Below, piece by piece: positions 16,385-22,208 of a DNA stretch of 39,946 nucleotides (position 1 is the stretch's first letter; each line of letters starts with the position of its first letter). The stretch is from Gemmatimonadota bacterium (lineage in GTDB: Bacteria > Gemmatimonadota > Gemmatimonadetes > Gemmatimonadales > Gemmatimonadaceae): assembly GCA_018969225.1 (NCBI GenBank), contig JAGWYS010000005.1, positions 1-39,946 of the forward strand, in the 5' to 3' direction. The notes under the pieces are model-generated. The model was not told the DNA's origin and searched no databases. It was given only the letters and a program-made list of their open reading frames with translations. A program made the position numbers and the translations under genes.

Positions 16385-16421
16385 TATATACCAGACCGTC
16401 CCGATACGGTCAAGCGGTATC
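16385..16421 (-). promoter_or_regulatory. Regulon promoter P2
   Basis: On the - strand, -35 TTGACC (16408-16413), 17 bp, -10 TATATA (16385-16390). The dyad GATAC (16403-16407)-N9-GTATC (16417-16421) is perfect and is centred on the -35. It drives the 16341-15547 operon. Confidence 0.8.
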
Positions 16422-16481
16422 AGCGGATATTTCTAATGCACGTTCGGGATGGACACTACCCGCTCGCGCCACTGGAGCGCG

Positions 16482-17234
16482 TTAGTGGATGCAGTTCGCG
16501 CAGGAACCCCGGTGCGCGCAGTGTGTGGTCAGCGCCCCTTGCGCCCGCTCCTGACGCGCCCCGAACGACCATGCCAGCGAATCGGCAGAGGCCAGGAGGT
16601 GGGCGGCGCGGCGCAGCCCCTCCAGTTTCAACCCGAACCCGTGAAGCCGGATGCCCCGGTCGTATAAGCTTTCAAAGATCGCCACCGCTTCGCCCGTGTG
16701 CTGGCGGCGGCACACGCTCCCGACGCCGACGATGGGAAGCGATGCCAGATCGATCCCCTCGGCGCGGTACATCGCGACGCAGCGGGCGTAGTCGGTCGGG
16801 TGCCAGCCTTGCACAGCTGGGGACCAGGGGATGTCAGGAGCGATGCGGATCAGGTCGAGGTACGAACGCACTGTGCGGCGCTGATGCTCCTCGACGGTGA
16901 GGCCGGTTTTTTGTGTAATCCACGGCTCACACATCCAGTCCTGTGTCGCTGCCCAGTCAAGCCCGCCGATGGTATCCGCGTACCGGCGCACCTCATCCGC
17001 GTACGCCTGCGGTTCAAGTGTCCATTTTCCAAACATAGACAGTTCGGTGAATCCGCCTGAATCAAGCGACCATCGGCCCCGCGCTCGTGGGTGGGTTTTC
17101 TGTGAAGCAAGACGACGCCGCGAGATAAACAGATGTACGTCCGTTTTCTTCAGAAACGTCAGCACATGCGACCCGAGGTAGAACCGGCACCGGCTGACAT
17201 CCTGTCGGGCGGAAAACAGGCGAAGCTGCATCAT
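16482..17234 (-). CDS. DpdA/TGT-like DNA 7-deazaguanine transglycosylase
   Basis: This 250-residue protein has the queuine/archaeosine tRNA-guanine transglycosylase layout. WSLDSGGFTEL (Asp about 58, nucleobase pocket), ATQDWMCEP (Asp about 99, candidate nucleophile), VGVGSVCRR (about 169-177), HGFGLK (about 198-203) and a Cys/His-rich end, HCAHRGSCANCIH, like a zinc site. Short phage and actinobacterial relatives are the DpdA-like family that swaps guanine in DNA for a 7-deazaguanine. ATG 17234 overlaps the QueF-like gene's stop (ATGA). A tRNA target cannot be excluded. No preQ0 synthesis genes are present, so the precursor would be host-made. Confidence 0.7.
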   Translation of the reverse strand: MMQLRLFSARQDVSRCRFYLGSHVLTFLKKTDVHLFISRRRLASQKTHPRARGRWSLDSGGFTELSMFGKWTLEPQAYADEVRRYADTIGGLDWAATQDWMCEPWITQKTGLTVEEHQRRTVRSYLDLIRIAPDIPWSPAVQGWHPTDYARCVAMYRAEGIDLASLPIVGVGSVCRRQHTGEAVAIFESLYDRGIRLHGFGLKLEGLRRAAHLLASADSLAWSFGARQERAQGALTTHCAHRGSCANCIH

Positions 17235-17588
17235 CCCGCCTCGATCACAAGCCGCTGCGGGCCGGGTCGCACCAACAACACCAGCACCACGCGGACACCG
17301 CACCCGAGGGCGGCGGCGCAGTCGCTGTGCACCCGCGCTGCGATGCCCTCCGCCGATTGTGGCGCGCCCTCGCCAGCTCCCGCGCACCACTGGATGTAGC
17401 CGTGCAGGGACACGACCTCCAGGGCGCGGCCCGCCGGGGTGTACCGGATCTCGATCCACCCCCGGATTGCGGCTGAACGGGCAGGCACCAACCGGGACGG
17501 AAAGGCGATGCCGGATGACGCCTGCCCCCTCGCTCGGCATCGTGTATAAGCCGGTCGAATCCGGGATTGCGCGGTCAGTGATCTTCAC
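17231..17588 (-). pseudogene. QueF-like protein, interrupted by a +1 frameshift
   Basis: GTG 17588 overlaps the stop of the upstream Sak4-like gene. The first 42 codons end VPVGACPFSRNP, resembling the QueF active-site segment (CP-T/S-x-x-P, Cys about 36). The match to the second half is in the +1 frame from a G5 run on the coding strand (17459-17463): GWIEIRYTPAGRALEVVSLH continues like QueF's 'I.Y.P....ES.SLK.Y'. Dropping one G gives a coherent 118-residue T-fold protein ending at 17231. The break may be a homopolymer error, a real mutation or programmed frameshifting. QueF reduces preQ0 and relatives modify it on nucleic acid, which fits the adjacent DpdA-like gene. Confidence 0.6.
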
Positions 17589-18517
17589 GCCATCCCCCGC
17601 AGCGCCGCCACCAACTCCCCCCGGATCTGACCATCCTCCGGCACGGCAACGATCCGGCCCGCCTCGCTGATGTCGCACCCCCACATCGCCATGATGGCGC
17701 GTACCGGCTCGCGGTCGCCCCGGACGCGGGCGGCAGCGGCTGCAGCCTCGCGCACCTCCGCGACGGCGGCGGGGTCGGTGGTCAGCCGCACCGGCGCATC
17801 GAGCGGCGCGACCGGCTCGGCGGGGGTGGTCAGATCCGGGGGGCTGGCGGGCATCTTCGGGAGCAGGGCAGCCGCGAGGGCGGGGCCGGGGCGCCGGATG
17901 TGCTTGCCGGTCAGCTCCGGCACCGGCCTGCACTTCAGCATGGACGCCTCCCCACCGTCCATGCTGATCCAGGTGTCCACCTCGTAGCAGATCGCGGCGT
18001 CCATCGTGACCTCGCCCCCGACCGGACGCCCGCGTACCCGGCCATCCTCGCCCGCCTCGACCGTCCAGGTCGTCGCGGTGCGGGCGGTGACGATGATGTG
18101 GAGCGGCGCGGCGTGGATCGCGTCCATGACCCGCCGGATCGCGGCGTTCAGCTTGCCCCACCCGTCGGCGGCGCGGGAGGCGTTGTCCACCCCGGCGCGC
18201 AGGTGCCGCCACAGGTGGCTGATGCCATCGATCACCAGCACCTCGTAGCCCCCCGCCGCCGCGCCCTCGATCAGCCGGATCAGGTCGCTGGCCTCGGCAT
18301 CGTGCGCCAGCCGCGCCTCATCGTAGTCCAGGGGCCGCGCTGTCTCCATGTCGGGCATCCCGGCGTAGTGGTGCAGGCTGCCCCGCTCAGCGTCAACGGC
18401 GGCGACCCGGCCCGCAGCGCAGGCGAGGCGGAGGGCGGTGAGCGACTTCCCCGATCCGGGCGGGCCGGTGAGCAGGATGCGGGCGGGTGTGGTGCGGGGG
18501 CGGGCGGGGCTGAACAT
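17585..18517 (-). CDS. Sak4-like RecA-fold ATPase (phage recombinase)
   Basis: This 310-residue protein has Walker A GPPGSGKS (about 18-25) and Walker B-like YEVLVIDGISHLW (about 98-110). After that comes a helical region with KLNAAIRRVMDAIHAAPLHIIVTART (sensor-like). This is the phage nucleotide-binding/AAA_24 family that includes Sak4 single-strand annealing recombinases. The C-terminal third is a low-complexity extension holding two perfect dispersed motifs (PPDLT at 17828-17843 and GQIRG at 17617-17632). ATG 18517 follows GGAGGT, 17 bases below the -10. The in-frame TTG 18562 lies in the -35 box. It heads the operon with the QueF-like and DpdA-like genes. Confidence 0.7.
   Translation of the reverse strand: MFSPARPRTTPARILLTGPPGSGKSLTALRLACAAGRVAAVDAERGSLHHYAGMPDMETARPLDYDEARLAHDAEASDLIRLIEGAAAGGYEVLVIDGISHLWRHLRAGVDNASRAADGWGKLNAAIRRVMDAIHAAPLHIIVTARTATTWTVEAGEDGRVRGRPVGGEVTMDAAICYEVDTWISMDGGEASMLKCRPVPELTGKHIRRPGPALAAALLPKMPASPPDLTTPAEPVAPLDAPVRLTTDPAAVAEVREAAAAAARVRGDREPVRAIMAMWGCDISEAGRIVAVPEDGQIRGELVAALRGMA
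17617..17632 (-). repeat. Dispersed 16-bp motif, perfect copy
   Basis: Ten codons from the end of the Sak4-like gene, read there as GQIRG. Confidence 0.9.
17828..17843 (+). repeat. Dispersed 16-bp motif, perfect copy
   Basis: In the Pro/Ala-rich linker of the Sak4-like gene, read as PPDLT. The same gene carries a second perfect copy in another frame. Confidence 0.9.
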
Positions 18518-18533
18518 GATGACCTCCGCTCTG

Positions 18534-18568
18534 TACCTATACGACGGTATACCCCGCGTCAAGGGGTA
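18534..18568 (-). promoter_or_regulatory. - strand promoter of the Sak4/QueF/DpdA operon
   Basis: On the - strand, -35 TTGACG (18557-18562), 17 bp, -10 TAGGTA (18534-18539). An inverted repeat TACCCC (18550-18555) and GGGGTA (18563-18568) brackets the -35, and the palindrome GGTATACC lies at 18546-18553. It matches the 13.6 kb promoter in -10 context (TATACGACGG) and in spacing to the start codon. Confidence 0.75.
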
Positions 18569-18595
18569 GCGTGCGGATAGGCAGCGGGATAGGGG
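18565..18595 (+). promoter_or_regulatory. GGTAGC-N17-GATAGG element, copy B
   Basis: GGTAGCG (18565-18571), 11 bases, AGCGGGATAGGGG (18583-18595), just upstream of the repressor gene's ribosome site. It contains an additional GATAG (18576-18580). It could be the repressor gene's own promoter or an autoregulatory operator. Confidence 0.55.
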
Positions 18596-18613
18596 ATGGG
18601 GTGAGGTGAGAGT

Positions 18614-18952
18614 ATGAATATCGATCGATTGAATCAGGCGATGCGACTCCGGGGCGTCAACGATCCCGCCCTCTGCAACGCCCTCGGCATCCGGCGCTGT
18701 GTAATCGGGGGCTGGCGGCGAACAGGCGCGCCCCGCGTGACGGCGGAGCGGCTGTACCAGTGCGCGGAGGTGCTGCGGGTGCCGCCGGAGTGGCTGGCGG
18801 GGCGGCGGGATCTGTGGGTCGGCCCTGACCTGCTGGCGGGACGGTGGCCCCCGGTCGAGGACATGACCACCGAGGAGCGGCTGGCGGCGGGGTTGCGCTG
18901 CCTGGAAATCATCGATCAGGTCAACGCCGCAGATCCGGTGTCCGTGGCGTAG
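18614..18952 (+). CDS. XRE-family (Cro/CI-like) HTH regulator
   Basis: This 112-residue protein has a typical five-helix HTH at residues about 3-65. NQAMRLRGVNDPALCNALGI, then RRCVIGGWRRTGAPRVTAER (recognition helix region), then LYQCAEVLRVPPEWLAGR. The C-terminal half is short and lacks a peptidase or large oligomerisation domain, so it resembles Cro or a small repressor. GAGGTGAG precedes ATG 18614. It is the best candidate for the protein that binds the -35-centred dyads of the early promoters. It converges on the prim-pol gene with a 32-base overlap. Confidence 0.75.
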   Translation: MNIDRLNQAMRLRGVNDPALCNALGIRRCVIGGWRRTGAPRVTAERLYQCAEVLRVPPEWLAGRRDLWVGPDLLAGRWPPVEDMTTEERLAAGLRCLEIIDQVNAADPVSVA

Positions 18953-19787
18953 TCATCCCGGCGTGCAGGCCGCGCCGCACCAGCCGCCGGGCCTCGCGGG
19001 TGTCCAATCCGGCGGCACACAGCGCCTCGGTCAGCACCGCCTCGGCATGGTCGGCGGGAATCGCGCCGCCCCCGACCAATGCCCCGACCCCGCAGATCGG
19101 GCCGAACGCGCCACGGTGGCGCTCCCCGGCGGGCAGTTCGCGCACCCGCGCCACCACCCGGTCGAGGGCGGCCTGCCCGTACCGGCGCACGCGCTCATCC
19201 TCGCTGAGCGGCGCGGTCGGGAGGGGGGCGACGGCGGCAGGGCGGGGGCGGCACAGGGCGATCAGCGACGCTGGGGCGGGCTGGATACCGCGCCCGACGG
19301 TCAGTCCCCACTGGTCAGATCCGGGGGGCAGCCAGCGATACGCCCTGCCTGTGCCGGGGTGGATCGAGGGGGGCGCGACGACGTAGCCGCCCCTGCACCG
19401 CCAGTCAGCGCCGAGGGTGGCGCCCTCGCAGACGATCCGCGCCCCGATGGTCGGCGACCCCTCGGCGGGAGTGCGGTAGTACAGGTGCAGCCCACCCGAT
19501 CCGGTTTCGGCAGCTGCGGTCGGCGGGAGGTGCGGGCGGAGGATGGCGGCGGCGTCCGGGCCGCAGACGATCCCCGGCTTGTCCAGGTCGAGATCGATCA
19601 CCAAGAGGAGATCGCCGGAGGGCAGGGGCGTACCGGTGCGCACCCCGACGCCCGCCCACCTGCGCCCCCGGATCTGACCCGGATCGGTGGTCGCGTCAAG
19701 AAATCCCCGCTTCGTGGCCGGGGCTTTGCCGATCAGGGGGAACACCGGCAAACCACGGGCGGCGAGGGCGAGGGCGGCGGGGGTCAC
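18921..19787 (-). CDS. AEP-type primase-polymerase (prim-pol)
   Basis: This 288-residue protein matches the bifunctional DNA primase/polymerase N-terminal domain. The opening is ALALAARGLPVFPLIGKAPA, then the catalytic acidic pair in VIDLDLDKPG (Asp about 65 and 67), the sxH motif SGGLHLYY (His about 101), and RGGYVVAPPSIHPGTGRAYRW (about 135-155). The C-terminal helices (ERHRGAFGPICGVGALVGGG) resemble a PriCT domain. It has no helicase part; an SF3 helicase is encoded separately at 25.9 kb. GTG 19787 overlaps the upstream stop. Two dispersed motifs lie inside (read GQIRG and PPGSD). Confidence 0.78.
   Translation of the reverse strand: MTPAALALAARGLPVFPLIGKAPATKRGFLDATTDPGQIRGRRWAGVGVRTGTPLPSGDLLLVIDLDLDKPGIVCGPDAAAILRPHLPPTAAAETGSGGLHLYYRTPAEGSPTIGARIVCEGATLGADWRCRGGYVVAPPSIHPGTGRAYRWLPPGSDQWGLTVGRGIQPAPASLIALCRPRPAAVAPLPTAPLSEDERVRRYGQAALDRVVARVRELPAGERHRGAFGPICGVGALVGGGAIPADHAEAVLTEALCAAGLDTREARRLVRRGLHAGMTTPRTPDLRR
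19313..19328 (+). repeat. Dispersed 16-bp motif, perfect copy
   Basis: Inside the prim-pol gene, read as PPGSD just after the conserved RAYRWL segment. Confidence 0.9.
19665..19679 (-). repeat. Dispersed 16-bp motif, near-perfect copy
   Basis: Fifteen bases (five Cs instead of six) in the prim-pol gene, read as GQIRG in the loop before the first catalytic strand. Confidence 0.85.
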
Positions 19788-20008
19788 TCTCCCCGCTCCG
19801 CCCGATCCTGCACCAGCACACACCGCCTCACGATCTCCTCAGGCGTCAGATCGGGCCGCCGCTTCATGAGGCGGCGCAGTGCGGCCTCGGTCGCGGTGTC
19901 GAGGATCAGGGTCAGCACTGGAGCGCAGCGGGCGCACCGGTCGCCGTGCGTGGCGTGGCTCATGCCGCACTGGCGGCAGGTGATGGGGTGGGGGTGCATA
20001 GGCATCAT
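19784..20008 (-). CDS. Small zinc-finger protein
   Basis: This 74-residue protein begins with a zinc-ribbon-like CRQCG...CARC (about residues 11-29) and continues with a helical segment (ATEAALRRLMKRRPDLTPEEI). The start is ATG 20008 (or the next ATG, 20005). No ribosome site is visible, and the predicted transcription start falls on this ATG, so the message may be leaderless. Its stop overlaps the prim-pol start (GTGA), indicating an operon of regulator plus prim-pol. DNA or RNA binding is likely. The target is unknown. Confidence 0.55.
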   Translation of the reverse strand: MMPMHPHPITCRQCGMSHATHGDRCARCAPVLTLILDTATEAALRRLMKRRPDLTPEEIVRRCVLVQDRAERGE

Positions 20009-20014
20009 GCAGGG

Positions 20015-20054
20015 AGCATAGCAGCTTGCTTGAAATGCTGCAACGTGGTATACA
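20015..20054. promoter_or_regulatory. Overlapping divergent promoters with dyad
   Basis: Forward: TTGCTT (20026-20031), 17 bp, TATACA (20049-20054). Reverse: TTGCAG (20038-20043), 17 bp, TATGCT (20015-20020). The two core promoters interlock. An inverted repeat GCAGC (20021-20025) and GCTGC (20037-20041) sits between the boxes, so one bound regulator could switch both directions. The reverse start point would fall near 20008, the A of the first ATG. Confidence 0.65.
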
Positions 20055-20071
20055 GGGTGTGTGAGGTGAGA

Positions 20072-20275
20072 ATGAGCGAGAGAGTCAAGCCGCCGTCCCT
20101 GACGGTGCCGTGCATCAGACTGTCCCCCGACCTGGATCGCCAGATCCGAGTGCAGCGGCTCGGGGATGAGCGGTACAGTGACACCGTGCGCCGCGTGCTG
20201 CGGCTCGGGCTGCGGGTGGCCACGCCACCGGCGCAGGAGGGCGGCGAGGCCGATAGCGGGACGGGTGCGACATGA
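20072..20275 (+). CDS. Ribbon-helix-helix DNA-binding protein
   Basis: This 67-residue protein starts at ATG 20072 after GAGGTGA. It reads as an RHH repressor: a short strand (TVPCIRLSPDLDRQIRV, about 11-27) then two helices (SDTVRRVLRLGLRV, about 36-49). Such proteins bind as dimers, often to their own promoter, and the dyad in the adjacent divergent promoter region is a plausible target. The TGA overlaps the next ATG. Confidence 0.6.
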   Translation: MSERVKPPSLTVPCIRLSPDLDRQIRVQRLGDERYSDTVRRVLRLGLRVATPPAQEGGEADSGTGAT

Positions 20276-20979
20276 ACGACGGCATCGGTAGCGAGTCCGC
20301 CCGCATCCTCGCGGCGCAGCGCATGGAGGCACAGGCCGTCGCCATCGTCGGCGCGGTCGGACGTACCCCGGCGGCGCGGGCCGATGCGGCGCGGCGGGTG
20401 GCGACGGGCGAGGCGCGGGCGCTGCTTGACGCGGCGCAGGCGATCTATTGGGGGGTGGTCGAGTCACACGACCGTCAGATCCGGGGGGCTGTCAGGGGCA
20501 TGATCGAGCGGTACAGGCTGACCGCCCCCGAGGATGACATCCTCCAGACCGCCCGGATCGGGTGGATGCGCGGGCTGCGCCGCTGGCGGGCCAATGCCGG
20601 GGCCGCCCCGGCGAAAGCGGGCCGATGGGGCGCGCTCGCCGAGGTGCAGCGCGGGCAGGAGAATCAATCGGATCTGACCGTCAAGTGCAAGCGGGGCTGG
20701 GACTGGACGGGGCAGGCGGCGCGGATCGAGCGGGAGGACGGATCGTCGCTCCCGATCCCCACCCTGCCGCCGGACGTTGGCCGCGCCCTCGACCTGGACA
20801 GGATGCGGGCGGTGCTGGCGGGGCTGCCTGAGCGGGATGCTCGGGTGACACTGGCGGCCCATGATGTTGGCGCAGTGGCGGTTGCGGCGCGGGAGGGGGT
20901 CAGCCATCAGCGCATCGGGCAGATCCGGGCGCAGACCGAGGCGCGGCTGCGGGCGGCGATGGGGGTGAACCGTGAGTGA
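20272..20979 (+). CDS. Sigma-70-like / ECF-like transcription factor
   Basis: This 235-residue protein has two parts recalling sigma factors. Residues about 55-110 include IRGAVRGMIERYRLTAPEDD and ILQTARIGWMRGLRRWRANA, like region 2 ('DLlQEg.iGL.rA..rfdp'). Residues about 180-228 (LPERDARVTLAAHDVGAVAV, EGVSHQRIGQIRAQTEARLR) are like region 4 with its HTH. If active it could redirect host RNA polymerase to phage promoters. Alternatively it is a sigma-fold small terminase or regulator. A near-perfect dispersed motif lies between the helices (20474-20488, QIRG). The ATG overlaps the upstream stop. Confidence 0.55.
   Translation: MNDGIGSESARILAAQRMEAQAVAIVGAVGRTPAARADAARRVATGEARALLDAAQAIYWGVVESHDRQIRGAVRGMIERYRLTAPEDDILQTARIGWMRGLRRWRANAGAAPAKAGRWGALAEVQRGQENQSDLTVKCKRGWDWTGQAARIEREDGSSLPIPTLPPDVGRALDLDRMRAVLAGLPERDARVTLAAHDVGAVAVAAREGVSHQRIGQIRAQTEARLRAAMGVNRE
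20474..20488 (+). repeat. Dispersed 16-bp motif, near-perfect copy
   Basis: Fifteen matching bases (first G absent) in the sigma-like gene, read as QIRG within the region-2-like part. Confidence 0.85.
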
Positions 20980-21067
20980 CTTAGCCTACTGCGCCCGCGT
21001 CGTCGGCTCGGCGGCGCTGGTTTGGGGGGTGCTGGCGTGGATCGAACAGATGGGGGTGCTGAAATGA
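20972..21067 (+). CDS. 31-residue membrane peptide
   Basis: A small frame from GTG 20972 is joined by overlaps to both neighbours (GTGAGTGA upstream and ATGA downstream). The product has one hydrophobic segment (VVGSAALVWGVLAWI) with short polar ends. Tight coupling on both sides supports translation. Function unknown. Confidence 0.45.
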   Translation: MSDLAYCARVVGSAALVWGVLAWIEQMGVLK

Positions 21068-21318
21068 GGTGGCTGGATGAGGACGGGCAGAGCGTGGCAG
21101 AGGTGCCAGTCGGCTACCACCGGATGCGCCTGGAGGTGATGCAGCGGTGGCTCAGCGAGGAATGGGCGGTGTCGGTGCTACTGATCGGGGGCCGCCGGGA
21201 GATGGTGACGCTGCGGACAGAGCGGGCGGCGGATCGGGAGGCGGGCAAGGCGGCTGCGCTGGCGATGGCGCGGGCGTGGGTGGGGGAGGCGGTTCAGGGG
21301 TTGGGAGGTGTGGATTGA
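21064..21318 (+). CDS. Uncharacterised protein (84 residues)
   Basis: ATG 21064 overlaps the upstream stop. The product is alpha/beta: strands around EVPVGYHRMRLEVMQRW and VSVLLIGGRREMVTLRT, then an Ala-rich helix (AGKAAALAMARAWVGEAVQG). It belongs to a run of tightly coupled small genes between the sigma-like and helicase genes. No family recognised. Confidence 0.5.
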   Translation: MRWLDEDGQSVAEVPVGYHRMRLEVMQRWLSEEWAVSVLLIGGRREMVTLRTERAADREAGKAAALAMARAWVGEAVQGLGGVD

Positions 21319-21641
21319 AGCGCCGCGCTGCATCCCCGCCCTCAAAGATCTCCGCCGCCGAGATCGCCGATCAGCGGCTGATCCACCTCGATTTTGCGTT
21401 CGGCGGGCTATCCCAGGTCGCCGATCACCATGTCGGCGAGGCCATCTACGGCGTCCTCGCGTCCGGGCGCCCCGATCTGCCCCCGGCCTCCCGCGTCATC
21501 CAGGCGGCGGCGCGGGCGCTGGCGCGGCACTGGGAGGATGTACCCGGCTACGCCGACCCCGCTGAGATCGCCGCCCGTATCCAGGCCGGGTACGACATGG
21601 AGCACCGGCTCCGCCACCCCGATCCGGAGGATGTCCCATGA
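21315..21641 (+). CDS. Uncharacterised protein (108 residues), TTG start
   Basis: TTG 21315 overlaps the previous TGA (TTGA) and follows GGGAGGTG, a strong ribosome site. No better start lies nearby in frame. The product is mostly helical with a basic N-terminus (KRRAASPPSKISAAEIADQR) and an acidic C-terminus. Several conserved-looking helices (ADHHVGEAIYGVLASG, IQAAARALARHWEDV) do not match a family I know. Confidence 0.5.
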   Translation: MKRRAASPPSKISAAEIADQRLIHLDFAFGGLSQVADHHVGEAIYGVLASGRPDLPPASRVIQAAARALARHWEDVPGYADPAEIAARIQAGYDMEHRLRHPDPEDVP

Positions 21642-21898
21642 AAAAGCGGTACGTCCCTGATCGGGCGCTCACCAACTGCCGCCGACCGCCGAGGCGCGGG
21701 TACACCGGTCACGGTGAGTGGTGGTCTGAGGAGATGATGGACGATTTGTTATCCCTGCACAGCCAGGGGTACGGGTATAAAACGCTGGCACAGTATTTTG
21801 ACCGCACACGGGATGCCGTTCGGTCGAAACTGCGGGAACTCAATGGAAACGGTCGAGAGACGCGGGCGCGCTCACAAAAGGAGGATGCAGATGGATGA
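21638..21898 (+). CDS. HTH (Myb/GcrA-like) DNA-binding protein
   Basis: This 86-residue basic protein has a three-helix segment from about residue 28: WWSEEMMDDLLSLHSQG, YGYKTLAQYFDRTRDAVRSK and LREL. This spacing ('W...... L..l...G.s...iA..l..t..aV..kl..l') is that of Myb-like/GcrA-like HTH proteins. It probably binds phage or host promoters. Codons here are less G+C-rich than in adjacent genes (for example 21721-21860), a hint of recent transfer. Confidence 0.55.
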   Translation: MKKRYVPDRALTNCRRPPRRGYTGHGEWWSEEMMDDLLSLHSQGYGYKTLAQYFDRTRDAVRSKLRELNGNGRETRARSQKEDADG

Positions 21899-22208
21899 GA
21901 TGATCGAGGCATACGACGATCTGATCCGGGCGGCGGGGTTACCGGCGGACATCGAGCATGACGACGCGGTGGCGGAGATCGCGGCCCTGCGCGCCATCAT
22001 CGCGGCGCAGGGTGCGGAGCTGGCGGCGATTGACCGGAGGCTGCACCTCGACCGCCCCGGCCTGACGCGCTCGGCGGGGGATCGGGTGGCGGAGATCAAC
22101 CGCCGCCTCGACGCCGCCGATGAGGAGATCCGCATCCTGTGGGCGCGGCTGCGCCCCGCGCCAGTGCAGCGCCGCCGCCCGTCGTTCGGGCCGGGGGGTG
22201 CGCTGTGA
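21891..22208 (+). CDS. Coiled-coil protein (105 residues)
   Basis: ATG 21891 is preceded by AAAGGAGGA, an excellent ribosome site, which decides against the longer upstream frame. The product is a long acidic helix with heptad-like repeats (AVAEIAALRAIIAAQGAELA, VAEINRRLDAADEEIRILWA) and a basic end. It sits directly before the helicase gene, overlapping its GTG start, and may be an accessory or oligomerisation partner. No family recognised. Confidence 0.5.
   Translation: MDEMIEAYDDLIRAAGLPADIEHDDAVAEIAALRAIIAAQGAELAAIDRRLHLDRPGLTRSAGDRVAEINRRLDAADEEIRILWARLRPAPVQRRRPSFGPGGAL

Noticed and set aside
16482-18212. One 576-codon gene on the - strand
   Set aside because: Its upstream half is an out-of-frame reading of the Sak4-like and QueF-like genes. 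The DpdA-like protein has a coupled ATG at 17234.
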